From NCBI RefSeq assembly GCF_002865645.1, contig NW_020194549.1, forward strand, positions 264,880 through 328,879: a stretch of DNA of 64,000 nt, written 5' to 3'. This document shows positions 10,834 to 23,636 of this stretch, in pieces. This DNA comes from Hyaloscypha bicolor E. Its lineage: Eukaryota; Ascomycota; Leotiomycetes; Helotiales; Hyaloscyphaceae. Within the stretch, counting starts at the first letter, position 1. The number at the start of each line of letters is the position of its first letter. A program made the position numbers and the translations under genes. The notes beneath the pieces are model-generated. The model did no database searches and was not told the DNA's origin. It worked only from the letters and a program-made list of their open reading frames with translations.

Positions 10834-12337
10834 TTCAATAATTGAGGATGATTAGATCAAAAAGAATTATTACAAGATAAATTCACTGAGCGAAATTAAC
10901 TGCGGAACTTGGTGCAACTGGACTCGGTATGCATTGAGGTGAAGTAGGACAAGAGTGGGACGTTGAAGTCGTTAGCCTATGATAGGGAATTAGCAATTCC
11001 GGATGACTAATTGCTTATCTTCTTGGCGCGCCCTTCCCCTTTTATGTGCAGGTCGGGTTACTCCTTTGGAGTATTGAAACCTAAAACTTAGTTTCCAAAA
11101 TAACTTACGTGTTAAAACTAGGTCTTGTAGCCTTGCTAGCAAGCTCGGCTCGAGACTATTTTGAAAAGGGGAAAATGCAACTTCCCGGGAATCTCGCTAA
11201 AGTCAAGGGCACAAATTCTTCAGGCCCCTTGAATTTGGAGATGAAGGCGGAATTTGACCAAAGGCTATAGAAGTTGAAAGGCGAATGACTACCAGGGATG
11301 AATGTAGCCTAGCATTGTATGAGGTACATATTGGGAAGACTCATCCCACTCTGTGTTAATTGTCCGAAGCATAGAGACCAATGAGATCAATTTCAATACA
11401 AGAGAATGCGCGATCACTCTATAGGTGGATATGATACCTGCTTTGATTTAATCCCTAAACCTGCCTTCCGATTTCCTCGAGAAGAGCGCTCGAGGCGGAC
11501 ACCTCTCATGCTAAGCGAGTCAAAACCCCATATGCACGATGCATTACATCACTGGACAGCCATGCAGCCCACATGCAGCCCCACACAACCACATCCCGAT
11601 ATGTTACGATCGCTGCCCATTAGGCATGAATCAGCTTTAAGTGGTGGTCAAAACCACAAGCTATCGATTTCCGCCTCCTTCGCTTTTAAGTACTCCTTCG
11701 GAAAGCTGCTTCACTGGACTTGGGCTTTGTGGTATCCCACATCTGAGGCTGACGGAAGCTGGACAATGAATGGCTTCTGAAAGTCTCGAGGCTTATTGAA
11801 GCCTAAAAGCGGCAGTTGGGCCTCCTTGCATGTTGCGGCGGAGCTTCAAAATGTGAGGCGAGGGGCTGAGATGGTAGGTGATTGAATGTAAGCATGAAAA
11901 GTGCCTCGATGATATATTTCTGCCTATAAATTCACCGATAGAGGCCAAATATATAGGAAATAGACCGTAATTCGTAGCTCCCCACGCAGCAATAACACAC
12001 CAAGGTTAACCACCATAATGTCCTGAAGCTAGGAAAGAAATGGGCTGGGGTACCAAGCCGTGATGGCAACTGTTGATGCTGTGGGTGCATTAAGCACCCC
12101 GGTGATCTTAGTCACATGACTAGAGCAATGCTCTTAAAGCTGTTGGTACCCGGGGGTGGAGAAGGAAAATCGTGAATCGTAAGCATGGCCTAGAAGGCAA
12201 TAGCGACCGCTGGAAGTAATTCCGCGTGGCTAATGTGAGAACTAGCCCAAAATAGGCAGTTGTCAACGTATTAATTCGGTGTGGCGTTCATTTGAACGCA
12301 CAACATTGAGTGAAGGAAATTCGTTTGATGCTTCCGT
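10834..12337. other. Intergenic, no gene seen
   Basis: It holds the promoter of the MFS gene (right of 10833) and the 3' flank of DUF6590 gene B. A plus frame at 11406-11780 has no family resemblance. No repeats with recognisable ends. Confidence 0.45.
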
Positions 12338-14313
12338 TCAATTCGGTCCGTAAATGTCTTCTTCATAATCCTGATCGTGGTATCTTCTCCCAGAAGATGA
12401 GTCCTGTTGTCCCGGCGGAGGCATTTGCGGATTGGAGTTGTAGGAGATTCCGTATGGCTGGTTTGCTGGCGGAGAGTACATGGTCGCTGCAGAATAGGAA
12501 GACCCATATTGTTGGGCGCCGGTCGCTGCAGGATAAGACTCATATTGTTGAGTACTACTTGCGTTCCACGCTGTTGAAACTGACCCTGCCGGTATGGGCA
12601 TCGCATTTGGATAGTCCGGGTCAATTTGCTGCGCGTAACTGGTGGCTCGTTCGGGAGTATCAGGGCGGTACTTGTGCTGGCTAGGACCAAGCGGGGGGTG
12701 TGCGTCGTTGAAAGCGCGAATAACTTCCTGTTCGTAGTTTTTCGCAACTCGGCCGATGAAGAGAACCTTGACATTGTGCTCCACCGTGTATATCTTGGCG
12801 TAATTCAGTCTAGATAATGGATCGAGTTTCTGAGACTGATCTTTGAGGTCGATTCTGATTGGCTTGTTGGCCATAAGGCCCTTCTCAAGTTCGAGGAGAT
12901 ACGGCCCTGCCTTTCTGGAAGAGAAGACAACGGCGTGGTCCTCAGAATGGACACCTTTCTTTAGTACTCCTTGCTGGCCGTAGGTCAAAATGGGACTTCG
13001 TTTCATGTAAGCATTCACCAGAAAATCACCACACACTATTACTTAAGCAGGGCTGGAGCTTACATGCATATTGAATGCCCTTTTTTCGGTTGGGCAACTA
13101 AGAAACGTCGAATCTTGTGAAAGGCTTTCTCTCCGTATTTCACCGGCGACGTAATTTCTGTTCCACCGGCACCCATGGGTTCAGACCAGAGAACCTTAAA
13201 AACCTATCCACAATTACTTTTGCATGTCAAAAGAGCAGCTGTGATACTAACCTTTCCAAATTCAAATTCGCTTGACCTGTGAACCGTGAACCCTGTCAAT
13301 TGTCAGTAACTTTAAGTGGAATTCGAACCAGGGAGAAGTACTAGAGTCTAATTCATCATGCTTCCGGTTTGGGTCTTTCGTATATACATTTCTCTCCTGT
13401 GTTTGCGGCCGATAGGAAGAACTTTGTGATCCATAAATTGGTGTTTGCGTTGTGTGAGGCGCCTGATACTGCTGGCCATATGGACTGTAACCCTGAGCGC
13501 TGGCAGGTTGAGGAGTTTGATACCCCGAATCGTAGCTTTGAGCCGGTTCTGCTTGTGAAGTTGGGAATTGAAATTGCTGGATTGGAACTCTCTGCGACTG
13601 GGAATCCCCATAATCAACATAATGGTCTGGAGCAGATCCAGTTGCGTGGGAGTCCGCATAGTCCTCTGAGGCATAACTTTGATGGTCTGCGAACGTTATG
13701 GTTAGCAAATCAATCAAGCTGCAGAAGGATAGAAAAGAGCAAAGATGTCTCCGTACCCCGACCGGTTTCTCCCCTTTTATCTTTGGTCCTCCTGTCGTGG
13801 CTATAGCGGCCATCTGAGTGCGCGGAGCTTTTCCCACTCCGTTTCTCGTCACGACCATAATAACTCTCTTGGTAGGGCGGGTCAATCGTTGCGCTGGCCA
13901 TCCCTTGGGTAATACCAGAAACACCACTGTCAATACAATAGTTTTCAGATGGGTCGGCTTGTTGCTCCTCATCATGCGGGCTCTGCTCTTCGATTCTGTC
14001 CAAGGTCCCGTGAGGATCCACGCCACGGGGAGTCCATGGCGTAGGTTCCACTTCTTGGCCAAAATGCCCTTGAGGCTCGGTCGAGGGTAGTTCGGCATAT
14101 TCCCATTCCCATTTGCCTACGTGATACACAGATCAATGATTGGTTAGGCGTGGGGGGGCTAAATCACCCACCTTCAGAAACCTCGCGGTATCGGGCGTCG
14201 CGAGAATATTCTTTACTCCACTCCCAGTTACTCCAGCGAGTAGGGTAGTGATCATCGCGACTCGACTCGCGACTCGACTCGCGACGCGACGACTGTTTGC
14301 GTCTGGAGGACAT
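12338..14313 (-). CDS. DUF6590-domain protein, pair B
   Basis: Six exons on the minus strand: 14313-14172, 14116-13757, 13686-13342, 13292-13252, 13203-13064 and 12995-12338. They give 561 aa and every junction keeps frame. Exon 1 encodes an RESSRESSRD repeat and the W-rich motif RWSNWEWSKEYSRDARYRE. The middle is Gln/Tyr/Ser/Pro-rich. The DUF6590 core starts near residue 281 (LDSRFTVHRSSEFEFGK), passes VFKVLWSEPMG, IRRFLV, CIPILTYGQQG and HSEDHAVV, and ends at SRLNYAKIYTVEHNVKV. Unlike A and C it has one extra intron inside the core, just before VFKV. It also has a C-terminal tail of about 110 residues rich in Tyr, Gln, Ser and Pro. It is divergent from the coiled-coil gene at 14907. Confidence 0.85.
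14269..14290. repeat. Short coding tandem repeat in exon 1 of DUF6590 gene B
   Basis: A CGACTCGCGACT-type unit is repeated in tandem and encodes the Arg-Glu-Ser-Ser repeat near the N terminus. Such a microsatellite in coding sequence could vary in copy number between strains. Confidence 0.5.
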
Positions 14314-14906
14314 CGCCTCGTTCTGCAGAAAAGGAAGCTGGCGACGAAGAAGAAGGGTAGAGTCTGCGTATGGCCATGGCTCGCTGTTTTATTCGCGGCG
14401 GACGAGTGGTCATTTTTGCGGCTCCAAAGCGGTTGTATGGGGTATGTCCACGAGCCAGCACACCTCTTCAGCAGCGCTCATGTACTGAAGATAGATGTGT
14501 TCAGTTGCATGACGTCCTTAGAGGCGATTGGGAAGAAACACGGGCCCGTAGCGGATGTATGCAGCAGGTGAGACCGGCACCCTAGCTCATATTGTGGGAT
14601 CATGCAGTGGCTTGCAAGCCACCTGGCTGCTTTTAAAGGTTACCCGCCAACTGGCAATGCCATGAATGATAATTAGGCGTCCTGCACAAAAGACCTGTCC
14701 ACCAGTGCCTTTGCCCCCAGCCCTACCTTGGAGAGTTTGGAAGGCTAGTGAGGCTCAGTCGCAGACACTCTTTTGCGCCCAAAATCTGGCGATAATCACG
14801 ACCTCATTTTGTCACGCACTCTCCACACCTCGCCGACACGTCAAACTCATGAACCCTACCCCTGAATCAGGGGCTTCCCTGCTTCATTTGTCCAACATAA
14901 CTGCAT
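14314..14906. promoter_or_regulatory. Bidirectional promoter region of pair B
   Basis: 593 bases separate the two start codons, almost the same as in pair A. On the minus strand an AATAAAAC string lies about 75 bases before the DUF6590 start. On the plus strand a TTTTAAAGG string lies about 270 bases before the coiled-coil start. No long sequence shared with the pair A spacer was found by eye. Confidence 0.45.
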
Positions 14907-16937
14907 ATGACAACGATAGCCACCAGGTGTATGGAGGAGAGGTCGACCGAGCACCGCGACAGCACCGAACAGCCTCGGCCAGGCACAGGTCCTCTCGCCC
15001 TTCAATTTCATTTATCAGACCCTAAGTGGATTCACCGAAAGCTGTCACCCTCTCCAGTGATCGATGTAATCCCGGAGAATGAGATATATGAAGAGTATGG
15101 CCAGCCAAGGGGGGGGGTCGCCAAGCTTCGCTCTGGTCGGAACAGAGAGCTTGGCCACATGCTTGGCTCGACGACCTCGTTAGAATTGGAGAACGAAAAG
15201 ACACTCTTGTCTATTTTTGCAAACGGAAGTCCTTACGGTACCCCAGACAAATTGCATGAACACACTCCCCGACCACGTGAGGGGAATCCGTTAGTGCAGC
15301 ATAATTTGGCCGAATCACAACCCTCGAAGAATATCCTTAGCGTCGAGCCATCCGCCCGTTCAAGACGTCCCTCCACCTCCGAAGTTCTCGCCATGAGCCA
15401 CTCATCCTCCAATTCTGAATTACGACCTCCACCAGGGCGTCCCCCGGATCCAGGTCCTGGTCCCAGTCGTGGACCTCCATCCCAAGACCTCCAACTCGAT
15501 GAAGGCCACGGCGCTGGGCATCCCCAGTTACGACCGAATTTGTTCCGTGAACTTGATCAGAGCTCTTCATCTGGGAAATTGTTCTCTGTTCAAAATACCC
15601 AAACAGTTCACTTGCGCTCCCGGAGCCACCAACCTCAACGCAAAGAGTCAAGAGACAACATTCTGGAAAAGATCAGGGTACTCAGAGCTGAGGTCTGGGG
15701 CTTACGATCGAACATATCCGAGAAGCGAAATGTCCTACGAGACAAGGAACATGCAAAATCCGTTGCTGATGACAATTTCATGAAATTCATCAGGACCCAT
15801 GGGTTTGCCAAACTGAGTCGAAAAGACAGGTCGCACGAACAGGAAATTCTCGCAAAACTTTTCGAGGAGTGTGAAGCGCTTAGGAACGATTACGGACCTC
15901 TAGAAGACGACTGCAATCTTCTCGAAAACGTTCTCAATAACCGAGAATATGAGATGCAGAAACTGGAGGCGGCTTTGGAGGAGCGTTGGAACGAAGCGCC
16001 GCCAAGCCAGCAAGTAATCACGTCTCCACAGCATTCACCTGCCCCATCGAACCACAGCGGATCCGAGCTCAGTCAAGCATTCCACCCCTTAGTTAATGCG
16101 TATCTTTCAAAAATCGGCGATGTCGAAATCTTCCGCGAGCGGTTAGAATGGCATTCTGAAGAGAAGCTCACTCTTTTAGAAGAGAAAGAAACAAAAGAGC
16201 ATGTGAACTTGAAACTAGCGGAAGCAGATCAGAAGTGGCTTGACAGCTATGCCGAAGCGGAAATCGCCTTAATAAAACAGTTCGAAGAGGCACAAGAAAA
16301 AGCGGAGCACCTACGAATGCAGTGCTACTCTCTCGGTCTCGTGAACGAAGACGGCGAACCTCTCGACTTCGAGAGACAAGAACGCCAAACCTTCATAGAG
16401 GATGATGTAGACGCCGGAACTGAAAAATCCGACTTTGTGAAATTTCCTCGACTGCTGCAAAATCCGGGTAATAAAGAAGCCCAACTTCCCGACCCAATTA
16501 TCCCACAGGCAGACAATGACAAAGAGAACATACACGAAACACAAGACCCCAACGACCGAATCAACGATTGGCTGCTGAAAACACTCCGCTCCTCACCACT
16601 AGACGTGAATCTCCTGGTCCGTACGTTCGAGTCCTTAGTCGGACACATCATCGAAAGCGAGAGATGGCAGTTCGACGTCCTTCAAGTCTGGTACAATGAC
16701 GGCTCTAAAGAAATGGCGACGCACTATTCAAGATCGTTATCTGAAGTCGTGACGCATTCCAGGCAGAAAAGGGCAGAACAGACGAGCTTATCTGGGAGGC
16801 ATTCGATCGGTATTCTGGTCCGCAGCTCGATGCTCCGTCCACCTAATATCGCAGAGGAAAAAGCATTTAAAGTCAATGATTATGGACTTCTACTGCCATC
16901 ATCGACTGTGAAGGAAAGTGGCGGGAAGAGTGTCTGA
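14907..16937 (+). CDS. Coiled-coil protein, copy 3 (partner of DUF6590 gene B)
   Basis: An intronless frame of 676 aa, family not recognised. The start is taken at the first ATG (14907); a second in-frame ATG lies at 14931. Residues 1-250 are polar and rich in Pro, Ser and Arg. The coiled-coil block starts near residue 253 (KIRVLRAEVWGLRSNISEK) and leads to YGPLEDDCNLLE near 328-339. A second helical block begins at FHPLVNAYLSKIGDVEIF. The C-terminal block INDWLLKTLRSSPLDVNLL lies near 551 and is followed by spaced Trp residues and NDG. It is clearly the closest paralogue of the gene at 6291, with conserved motif order throughout, while its N-terminal third is not alignable by eye. Confidence 0.8.
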   Translation: MTTIATRCMEERSTEHRDSTEQPRPGTGPLALQFHLSDPKWIHRKLSPSPVIDVIPENEIYEEYGQPRGGVAKLRSGRNRELGHMLGSTTSLELENEKTLLSIFANGSPYGTPDKLHEHTPRPREGNPLVQHNLAESQPSKNILSVEPSARSRRPSTSEVLAMSHSSSNSELRPPPGRPPDPGPGPSRGPPSQDLQLDEGHGAGHPQLRPNLFRELDQSSSSGKLFSVQNTQTVHLRSRSHQPQRKESRDNILEKIRVLRAEVWGLRSNISEKRNVLRDKEHAKSVADDNFMKFIRTHGFAKLSRKDRSHEQEILAKLFEECEALRNDYGPLEDDCNLLENVLNNREYEMQKLEAALEERWNEAPPSQQVITSPQHSPAPSNHSGSELSQAFHPLVNAYLSKIGDVEIFRERLEWHSEEKLTLLEEKETKEHVNLKLAEADQKWLDSYAEAEIALIKQFEEAQEKAEHLRMQCYSLGLVNEDGEPLDFERQERQTFIEDDVDAGTEKSDFVKFPRLLQNPGNKEAQLPDPIIPQADNDKENIHETQDPNDRINDWLLKTLRSSPLDVNLLVRTFESLVGHIIESERWQFDVLQVWYNDGSKEMATHYSRSLSEVVTHSRQKRAEQTSLSGRHSIGILVRSSMLRPPNIAEEKAFKVNDYGLLLPSSTVKESGGKSV

Positions 16938-18447
16938 TCAGATTGAATTTTTATTTGTCAAGAAGGCGCCTATGCGTGCGTTCGATTCACTTTGCGATCA
17001 ATGTCGCGTTTTTAATAGCCTCACTATATTTTTCTGTACATGTTCTGGCAGCATAGCAGTGGCAAAGGGCATTTTAGTGGCATCCGCAGTTCATAGAGTC
17101 CTTGAAGGGCAATCTGTAATTTTCTGAAAGATACGGGGGCTTTCCTTCTACGAGCGTATTGATACCCTTGATTTTTGCTTTGTGATATTTGGTTGAACCT
17201 TTCGCTTTTCCTACTGTATTTAGATACTGTTCCGTCAAGCGTAGGGGTTAGGGTCACTAACCTTGCAATGTGTCAATATTGTTTTCACTAGGATGGGATG
17301 GCGTTCATTGGCGTTCATTGGCGCTCGATGCTAAGCAATGCCTTGTTAGATCGAAGATATGTTCTCTGCCTTGGCTGCCAGGTAAACACAGGACTGTTGG
17401 CTAGGACGCGTTTGACAATAAAACAGGCAATTTATTGATTTTCGGGCGCTATTCGCCTCACGCTGCAAAGTCAAGTTCACCGCCACATGGCAACTTCCAA
17501 CATATAGGCAGACGAGCATGCGCATTTCGATCGCTACTCCAGGAAACAAGGCTACCCGCCCCCCTTACCAGTCAAAATCCCGAACTGACTGGCGTCAGCT
17601 CTCGTGCCTGGAAATGAGCTTTAGGACTTCGGCTGTGATTGGTATTGTGTGAGTCAAGCCCAGCGCGTATTGAGTCAAAATGCACACATTCGGAACACTT
17701 TCAGCTGATCTCTTTTGGTCAAGAATGTGCGAGAAGTTGGTGCGTTTTGCGGAGGTAAAGCAGCATGCATATAGGGTTTAGCCCTGACGGTATCTGAGCA
17801 CCTTGTTCCAAAGTGAGGCTTGTGGAACGGTCTGCCGTGCCGTTCTGTTGGAATGCCCGAGTTGTGCTTTGCGTAGTGGCTGCAGGTCGCTTGCGGCTGG
17901 AACGCCACCAACTGCTTGAGCGGCATTCGGGGGGTTTGGAAGCCAGAATAGGGGCAATGTTTCAACCATGTCACAACACAAGAAAGTTGTGTTTAATTTT
18001 GACTCGGGAAATGGGCTTATGACTTCCTTGGTTGTAATAGAAGTATGGTTCAGTGGGTTGAGCAGTCGAAATGGTGTGCTGACCTTCTAAATATCTATCA
18101 CTTAAGTCAACTGTCTTTCTACGGGATTCAGGTGAGACCGGCAGACTGCGAAAGACAATGCCATTCGGTACATCACACCGGTGTTGCAGCGGACGTGAGA
18201 TCCCGGACGTTCTCTCAGGTTCCGGCGGTGACAGGGTGCCCGGACTTTCCATAGTTGGAACTCTTCATACAAAAGCTGTTTTCATTTGCCAAAGCGACGG
18301 TATGCCTGGTGGTGTCTATGTTGTTTGAATTGGACGCCTGGCCCTGCGTATTATAGTAGTGATCGTAGATGTTGTATAAGAAAGCTGGTTCATTTCTGCC
18401 CTTGGCATATTTTGCTATATCAAATCTTAGAACGTAAGTGAGCTCTA
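16938..18447. other. Intergenic up to the transposon nest
   Basis: No supported gene. A 10-bp unit GGCGTTCATT occurs twice in tandem near 17300, and a single GGGGTTAGGG string lies near 17240. The region ends at the 8-bp duplication AGAGGCCC (18448-18455) that borders the hAT-like element. Confidence 0.45.
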
Positions 18448-18613
18448 AGAGGCCCCAGTGTGGGCAAAAACTACTCAAGCTACTCAAGCTACTCTAGAGT
18501 AGTCTTGAGTAGAGTAGAGTAGAGTTTGAGTAGCGTAATATGGTACTTGAGTAGAGTAGAGTAGAGTACTACTCTAGAGTAACTCAAGAGTAGTCACGTG
18601 CAAGTTACGTAAA

Positions 18614-18893
18614 TGTCACGAGCACAAGATCTAGGGCCTGGAAGGCGTGGTTAGACTGTCTCTATTTCGATGATTCAAAGCTAAAGAGAGAAGAGGATCT
18701 CGAAGGAGCCTCGGATCTAAATAATCGCGAGCTATGTACGGGCCTACGTGCTAGCTTAAGCTCGGGGTCACGTGCAACGATCAGATGACTACAGATGCCT
18801 CGCTCAGATACCAGATACCTCTCTCAGATACCAGATGCCTCTCTAGCTCTAGTCTAACCCCTACTAGTACCGTATATCGTAATAACTGTAATA
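18614..18893 (-). repeat. 3' LTR of the outer gypsy element
   Basis: 280 bp. In element orientation the ends are TATTACAG (from an original TG) and TCGTGACA. It is aligned end to end with the copy at 37467-37746 and all visible differences are transitions. This copy keeps most of the ancestral C and G. Confidence 0.88.
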
Positions 18894-21800
18894 TTACCCC
18901 TCCCCTCGAAATAAGCTCGTCCCTGAGCTTCAAAAGTCTCTATTAAATTTCCAAATTACAGGTTATATATTAAAGGCCAGGGCCTTTTATATATAACTTT
19001 AAAGGATTTCCGTCCGTATTATACGGTTCCGGTAGTATATTATTCTTGGTATAGTCTAACTAATAGGAGAGATTCTGAGGCGGTCCTAGCTATTCAGGGT
19101 TCTTATTATAGAAGCTCTAAAAAGCTAGGGTACTATTACTTAATAAGGAAGCAGGATACTATTCCGGATCTGGGTCCTATTCTTTTTACTAGACTCGGTA
19201 CTTTAGCTTCCTATAAAGTAGCTTTACCGCTAGTATCTCTTGAACTTTATACTTCGTTTCCCCGTCTTATAGTTCTAATAGTAGAGGCTCCGGATTCGCT
19301 TATCCGGAAAGAGAATTATCTAGGTCTTTATATAGCTTCTTTATATAAAATACCGGATATATTCTTATTAATTCCAGAAGCTTAAGCCTAAAGAAATATC
19401 CTACTTATTCCAGGATTTCATATAGTTCTTTTATTTAATAAGCTAGCTTGTGGCTCGAATAATTATTCTTCTAGTACTTAATAATAATCTATATCTTATC
19501 TCTTATTCCGAAATCTACTAGTTAGTAATATTTATTAGCTTGAATAGTATAATATTCTTATACTTATATTATATTCTTCTATATTTTTTACTATAATTTA
19601 TAAAGCCATATTACTAGAGCTTTTATCTTTTATTTATTTAGTTCTTTCTTCGGAATATCTAATTATACTTGGGTTTCCTAATTAAATAATATCTATAGTT
19701 TATAGCTCTTTTCTATAAGAAACGGGAATTAGCTTATAGTCTTATAGACTAGAACTACTTACTAGTAATTAATTATTATTACTTATTTATCCTAATTATT
19801 TTAGTAATAATTTATATAGGAATATAGTTATTAGTTAAAATACTAGTTAATAATCTCTATTTAGCTATTAGTTTAGAAATAATTAGTAATTAATAACTTG
19901 AGCTTTATATTAATATACTTATAGAACTTATTTTAAAAATCTAATATAAACTAGAGGCCTTAATTAGATAATATAATTTCCGGGATACTAATTTAGTAAA
20001 TTATATAAATAAGAAATAGAAATACTAATTCCTTAGCTATTATTATATCTTAGATAGGAATTATAATAAAGTACTTACCTAGATAATTAATAAAGATTAT
20101 TACTATATTGTATTTATTTCTATTTTCTAGATATTTCTTAAAATCTACTAATATATATTACTAGAAGTAATTAGAAACTAGTAATAAATATAAGAGCTTT
20201 AGTTTCTTATTTCTAGAAATATAGGATTATTAATAAATATAATAATTATTTCTATACTAATTAATATTTATATCTTAGTCTAGCTAGTAATAGTAGGCCT
20301 AAAGAAGCTATTAAAGCTTAATTTATTCTAGATATCCTATTAGGGGCTATATATATATCTCCTAAATAAGAATAGTATATAAGGATATCTCGGGTATTAT
20401 TATATTATTAGATATAAATAGTTTACTATATTATAAAAAAAGGCTATCTTATAGTATTCAAGTATTTTCTTTCTTATTTCTTGCCTTATTCTATAGCTTT
20501 TCTAACTTTAGTAATTCTCGGTTCTTATTTAATAGCTTATTTACTAACTAAATACTATTATATTAGGTTTCTTTCTAAACTAGGCTTATAAAGGCCTTAA
20601 TTAGGACTAACTAGAGATCTCGTATAATATTATTATTAATCTTTTATTATAGAAAGAGAATTTGGGTTTAGTAAACTACTATTACCTTATTCTAGGTAAT
20701 TATATCCTTATACTTCTTATTTAAGGCATTTACTTATTTATTTAACTTACCTATCTAATATATAAGCTTGAAATAATAGCGGGAAAAATACTTTATCTAG
20801 TAAGCTTATCTTACTAAGAGCTTTTTTATAATTATAAAATACTCGAGAGCTTAGTAATCTAAATAAATTATAAAAAATATTTCTTAGAGGCCTTTTAGTT
20901 CTATTTGCTATTTAGTTAAGAAAAGAATAATAATAAATATTTCTTTATTATAAATATTATAGTTTAGTTCTATTAACTATATAATTTTAGAAAAGAATAC
21001 TATTAGATATTAGAGTTCTATCTAGAAGTCTTATTATAAGAGAATACTAGCTATAACTCTATTTAATATATTTGTTTTAATTATAATAAAAAGATTCGAA
21101 TTATAATAATATAAAATTAATACCGAGAATATAGCTTATTTTAGCTTAGTAAAACCTTTTTAATACTAATCTATCTATTTAAATAGAATTTCCTTATATA
21201 TTAGAGCTATTAGGGGCTTTATTATATAGCTATATTTTATAATAAAGTATTAATAAAAGTTATAAAAACCTAAAAAGTCTTATATTTCTTTAATTATCTT
21301 TAGTAATTACTAGTTCTTAATAATTACTATCTTATCTAAATCTACTTTAATATCTCTAGTAAAAATAATAAAATCTAGATACTTTATATAAGTAACCTTA
21401 AACTCTAATTTCTTAATATTTGCTTAGAGGCTAATATCCCGCAAATACTAAAGAACCTTTTATATATAATTTTTATATTTTAGGAAATTATTCGAGTAAA
21501 TTAGGAAATTATTTAAATAAGCTATATAAAAAATATTAAGATAATTAAAGAAGATATTATTTATATATCTCTAATATATAATAGGGCTATTAGTTAGGTT
21601 TTTTTTAAAGAACTTTATATTTATAAATCCTATATCTTATATAGAATATTATAAGTTCTTCTAAATCTGGGTTTATTTAGATCTAATAAAATATTTATTA
21701 AATATCTAGCTTTATATAGACCTTAGCTTAAGCTAGCTATATAAGAGTTTTATAAATAAAGAGAAAAAAAAAATAGTTCTTTTATATTAAGTTATTTAGC

Positions 21801-23333
21801 TTATAATAATTAATATAGAATTAGAAAGCTTTATTAGCTTTTTTTATAAAAAGAATTAGGAATATAAAAAGAAACTAGCTTGGCTTAATAAAGCCTTATT
21901 AAAAGTTCTTTTTAAGGAAATACTTAATTTCCTATAGCTTATAAGTTAATTATTAATAAAGCAGGAAATACTCTAGGTTTTCTGGGTCTTTAGGATTATT
22001 AATCTAAATCTTATAATTATATAATTAATATAAAAATAAGATATTTAATATTTCCTTTAAGAAAATATTTATAAAATCCTTAAACTCTTCTAATAAAACT
22101 CTTACTAGCTACTATAGCTCTATTTCTTCTAGTTATTACTTGCCCGGAATAAACTTATTCTCTTATTATAATTCTAGCTCTTTATTAATTTCGAAAAATA
22201 ATATTATAAAAAAAAGATTTTTCTTCTTTTATAGATTTATCTAGAAAGCAGCCGGTAAAATACCTATAATATTAACTATAGGTCTCGACTAGACCTTATA
22301 GCTTTCTTTTAGATAATATAGTTTTAATATTTCTATTTTTAGCTTAAAAGAAACTTTTATATTTCCTAAGGCTACTTGTATTTCTCTATAATATTAAGCT
22401 TAATTCTTTTACTATATATAGCTTTCTGAGCCTAATTCGGGAGAAAAATAAAGAAGTTTCTTTTTTATAAGCTAAGGTCTCTAAAGCTTATCTATAACTA
22501 TAGCTTTATTTCTTTTATTTATATTTTCTTAATACTAATTACTTTTCTCAGATTTCAAGTTCTTATATATAATAGTTAGAATCTTATTCTAATTTTTTTT
22601 TCTAGGCTAATTATTTAGCTAGATTAATCTTTTATTCTTATAATTAATTAGGATACTAGTATTTATAAATTACTATTATCTTAAAAATTATATTATATTT
22701 ACCTAACCCTATAACTAGTATAAATATTAGGACCTTTTATTTATTAATTAAGAATATAAGCTCAATATAATAAGTAATAGGTACGGTCTACTTACTATTA
22801 AATTCTTTTATATTATAGGATAATACTAATTAAATAAACTTAATATCTAGAAATTATTTAATTATTTTTATAAACTTAAAATTAATAAAAGTATATTTAT
22901 TTATTCTAGTATTAATAAAAGAAGAAATCTTAATACCTAATTTATTATTACTAATTATATAAAGAAATATAAATATTTTATTTCCTAGTAACTAGTTTAA
23001 ATTAACTTTTACTATATCTATATAATATGGCCCTAAAAAAGAAACTTCTTTTAGGGATTCTTAATTCCTTATTTTATATTCTTAAATAGCTTACTTATAA
23101 TAAATACTACTAGCTTAGCTACTAAAACTTGCTTTATATATTTTATTTTAGGCTCTAGATAGTTTCTAGATATATAACTAAATCTATTATAATTATAATA
23201 CTTAAGATCTAAGAATTCGGGTTTTAGAATAATAGACTTATTTATTACTAGAGTTTTAAAAGCGGGCTTTATATAAGAAATAGCTTTTAAGCTTAACTTA
23301 TTTATATTTTTATTAGCTTTCTTAGATATCTAA
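18894..23333 (-). pseudogene. RIP-degraded pol of the outer gypsy element (RT, RNase H, integrase, chromodomain)
   Basis: Minus strand. Near 21100-21600 the translation follows the gypsy RT/RNase H order. AYLNNFLIYSNNF stands where AYLDDILIYS is expected; then come CEF-type, KYLDFII, DFLGFYNFY and KPLIAL segments, and a degraded RNase H start. The catalytic Asp-Asp is therefore Asn-Asn. Near 19090-19290 a chromodomain is readable (KYKVQEILAV, then LKYRV, then DPDPE and YPASLL), with Trp codons turned to stops; this marks a chromovirus. The region between should hold the integrase, but I could not read its motifs with confidence. No intact frame remains. Confidence 0.75.
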
Positions 23334-23636
23334 TATAGGAAGGAAACTATAATAAAACAAAAATTCATATAAAGTATACTAGAATGCAAAACATAACTTA
23401 ATAGTAAAATAATAAATTAAAAGTATAAATAGTAAAGTATAAATAGTATATAGTATATAAAAGCTTAATTAATTAAATATTTATAAAGAATTATTATCTA
23501 AGTCTATAGAAAAACTAGCTTTCTTATATGATTTCCGCAAGTTATATATAAAAGACTATAGCCTTTACTATATAATCTAAACCTTAAAACCGCCAAAATA
23601 ATATAATTTTCGACAAGTATAGCCTGCTATATTATA
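23334..23636 (-). repeat. LTR of the inner gypsy element (left copy)
   Basis: 303 bp, matching 36141-36443 over its full length with mainly C/T and G/A differences. It contains the shared string GATTTCCGCAAGTTATATAT. It begins TATAGGAAGG and ends ATATTATA. Confidence 0.85.

Noticed and set aside
11406..11780. 124-codon plus frame between the MFS gene and DUF6590 gene B
   Set aside because: No family resemblance and no flanking splice or promoter support.
17235..17255. GGGGTTAGGG string as interstitial telomere
   Set aside because: Only about one repeat unit, no array.
18467..18600. CTACTC/GAGTAG clusters as a CRISPR or satellite array
   Set aside because: Irregular spacing, mirrored at both hAT ends; they are subterminal repeats of the hAT-like element.
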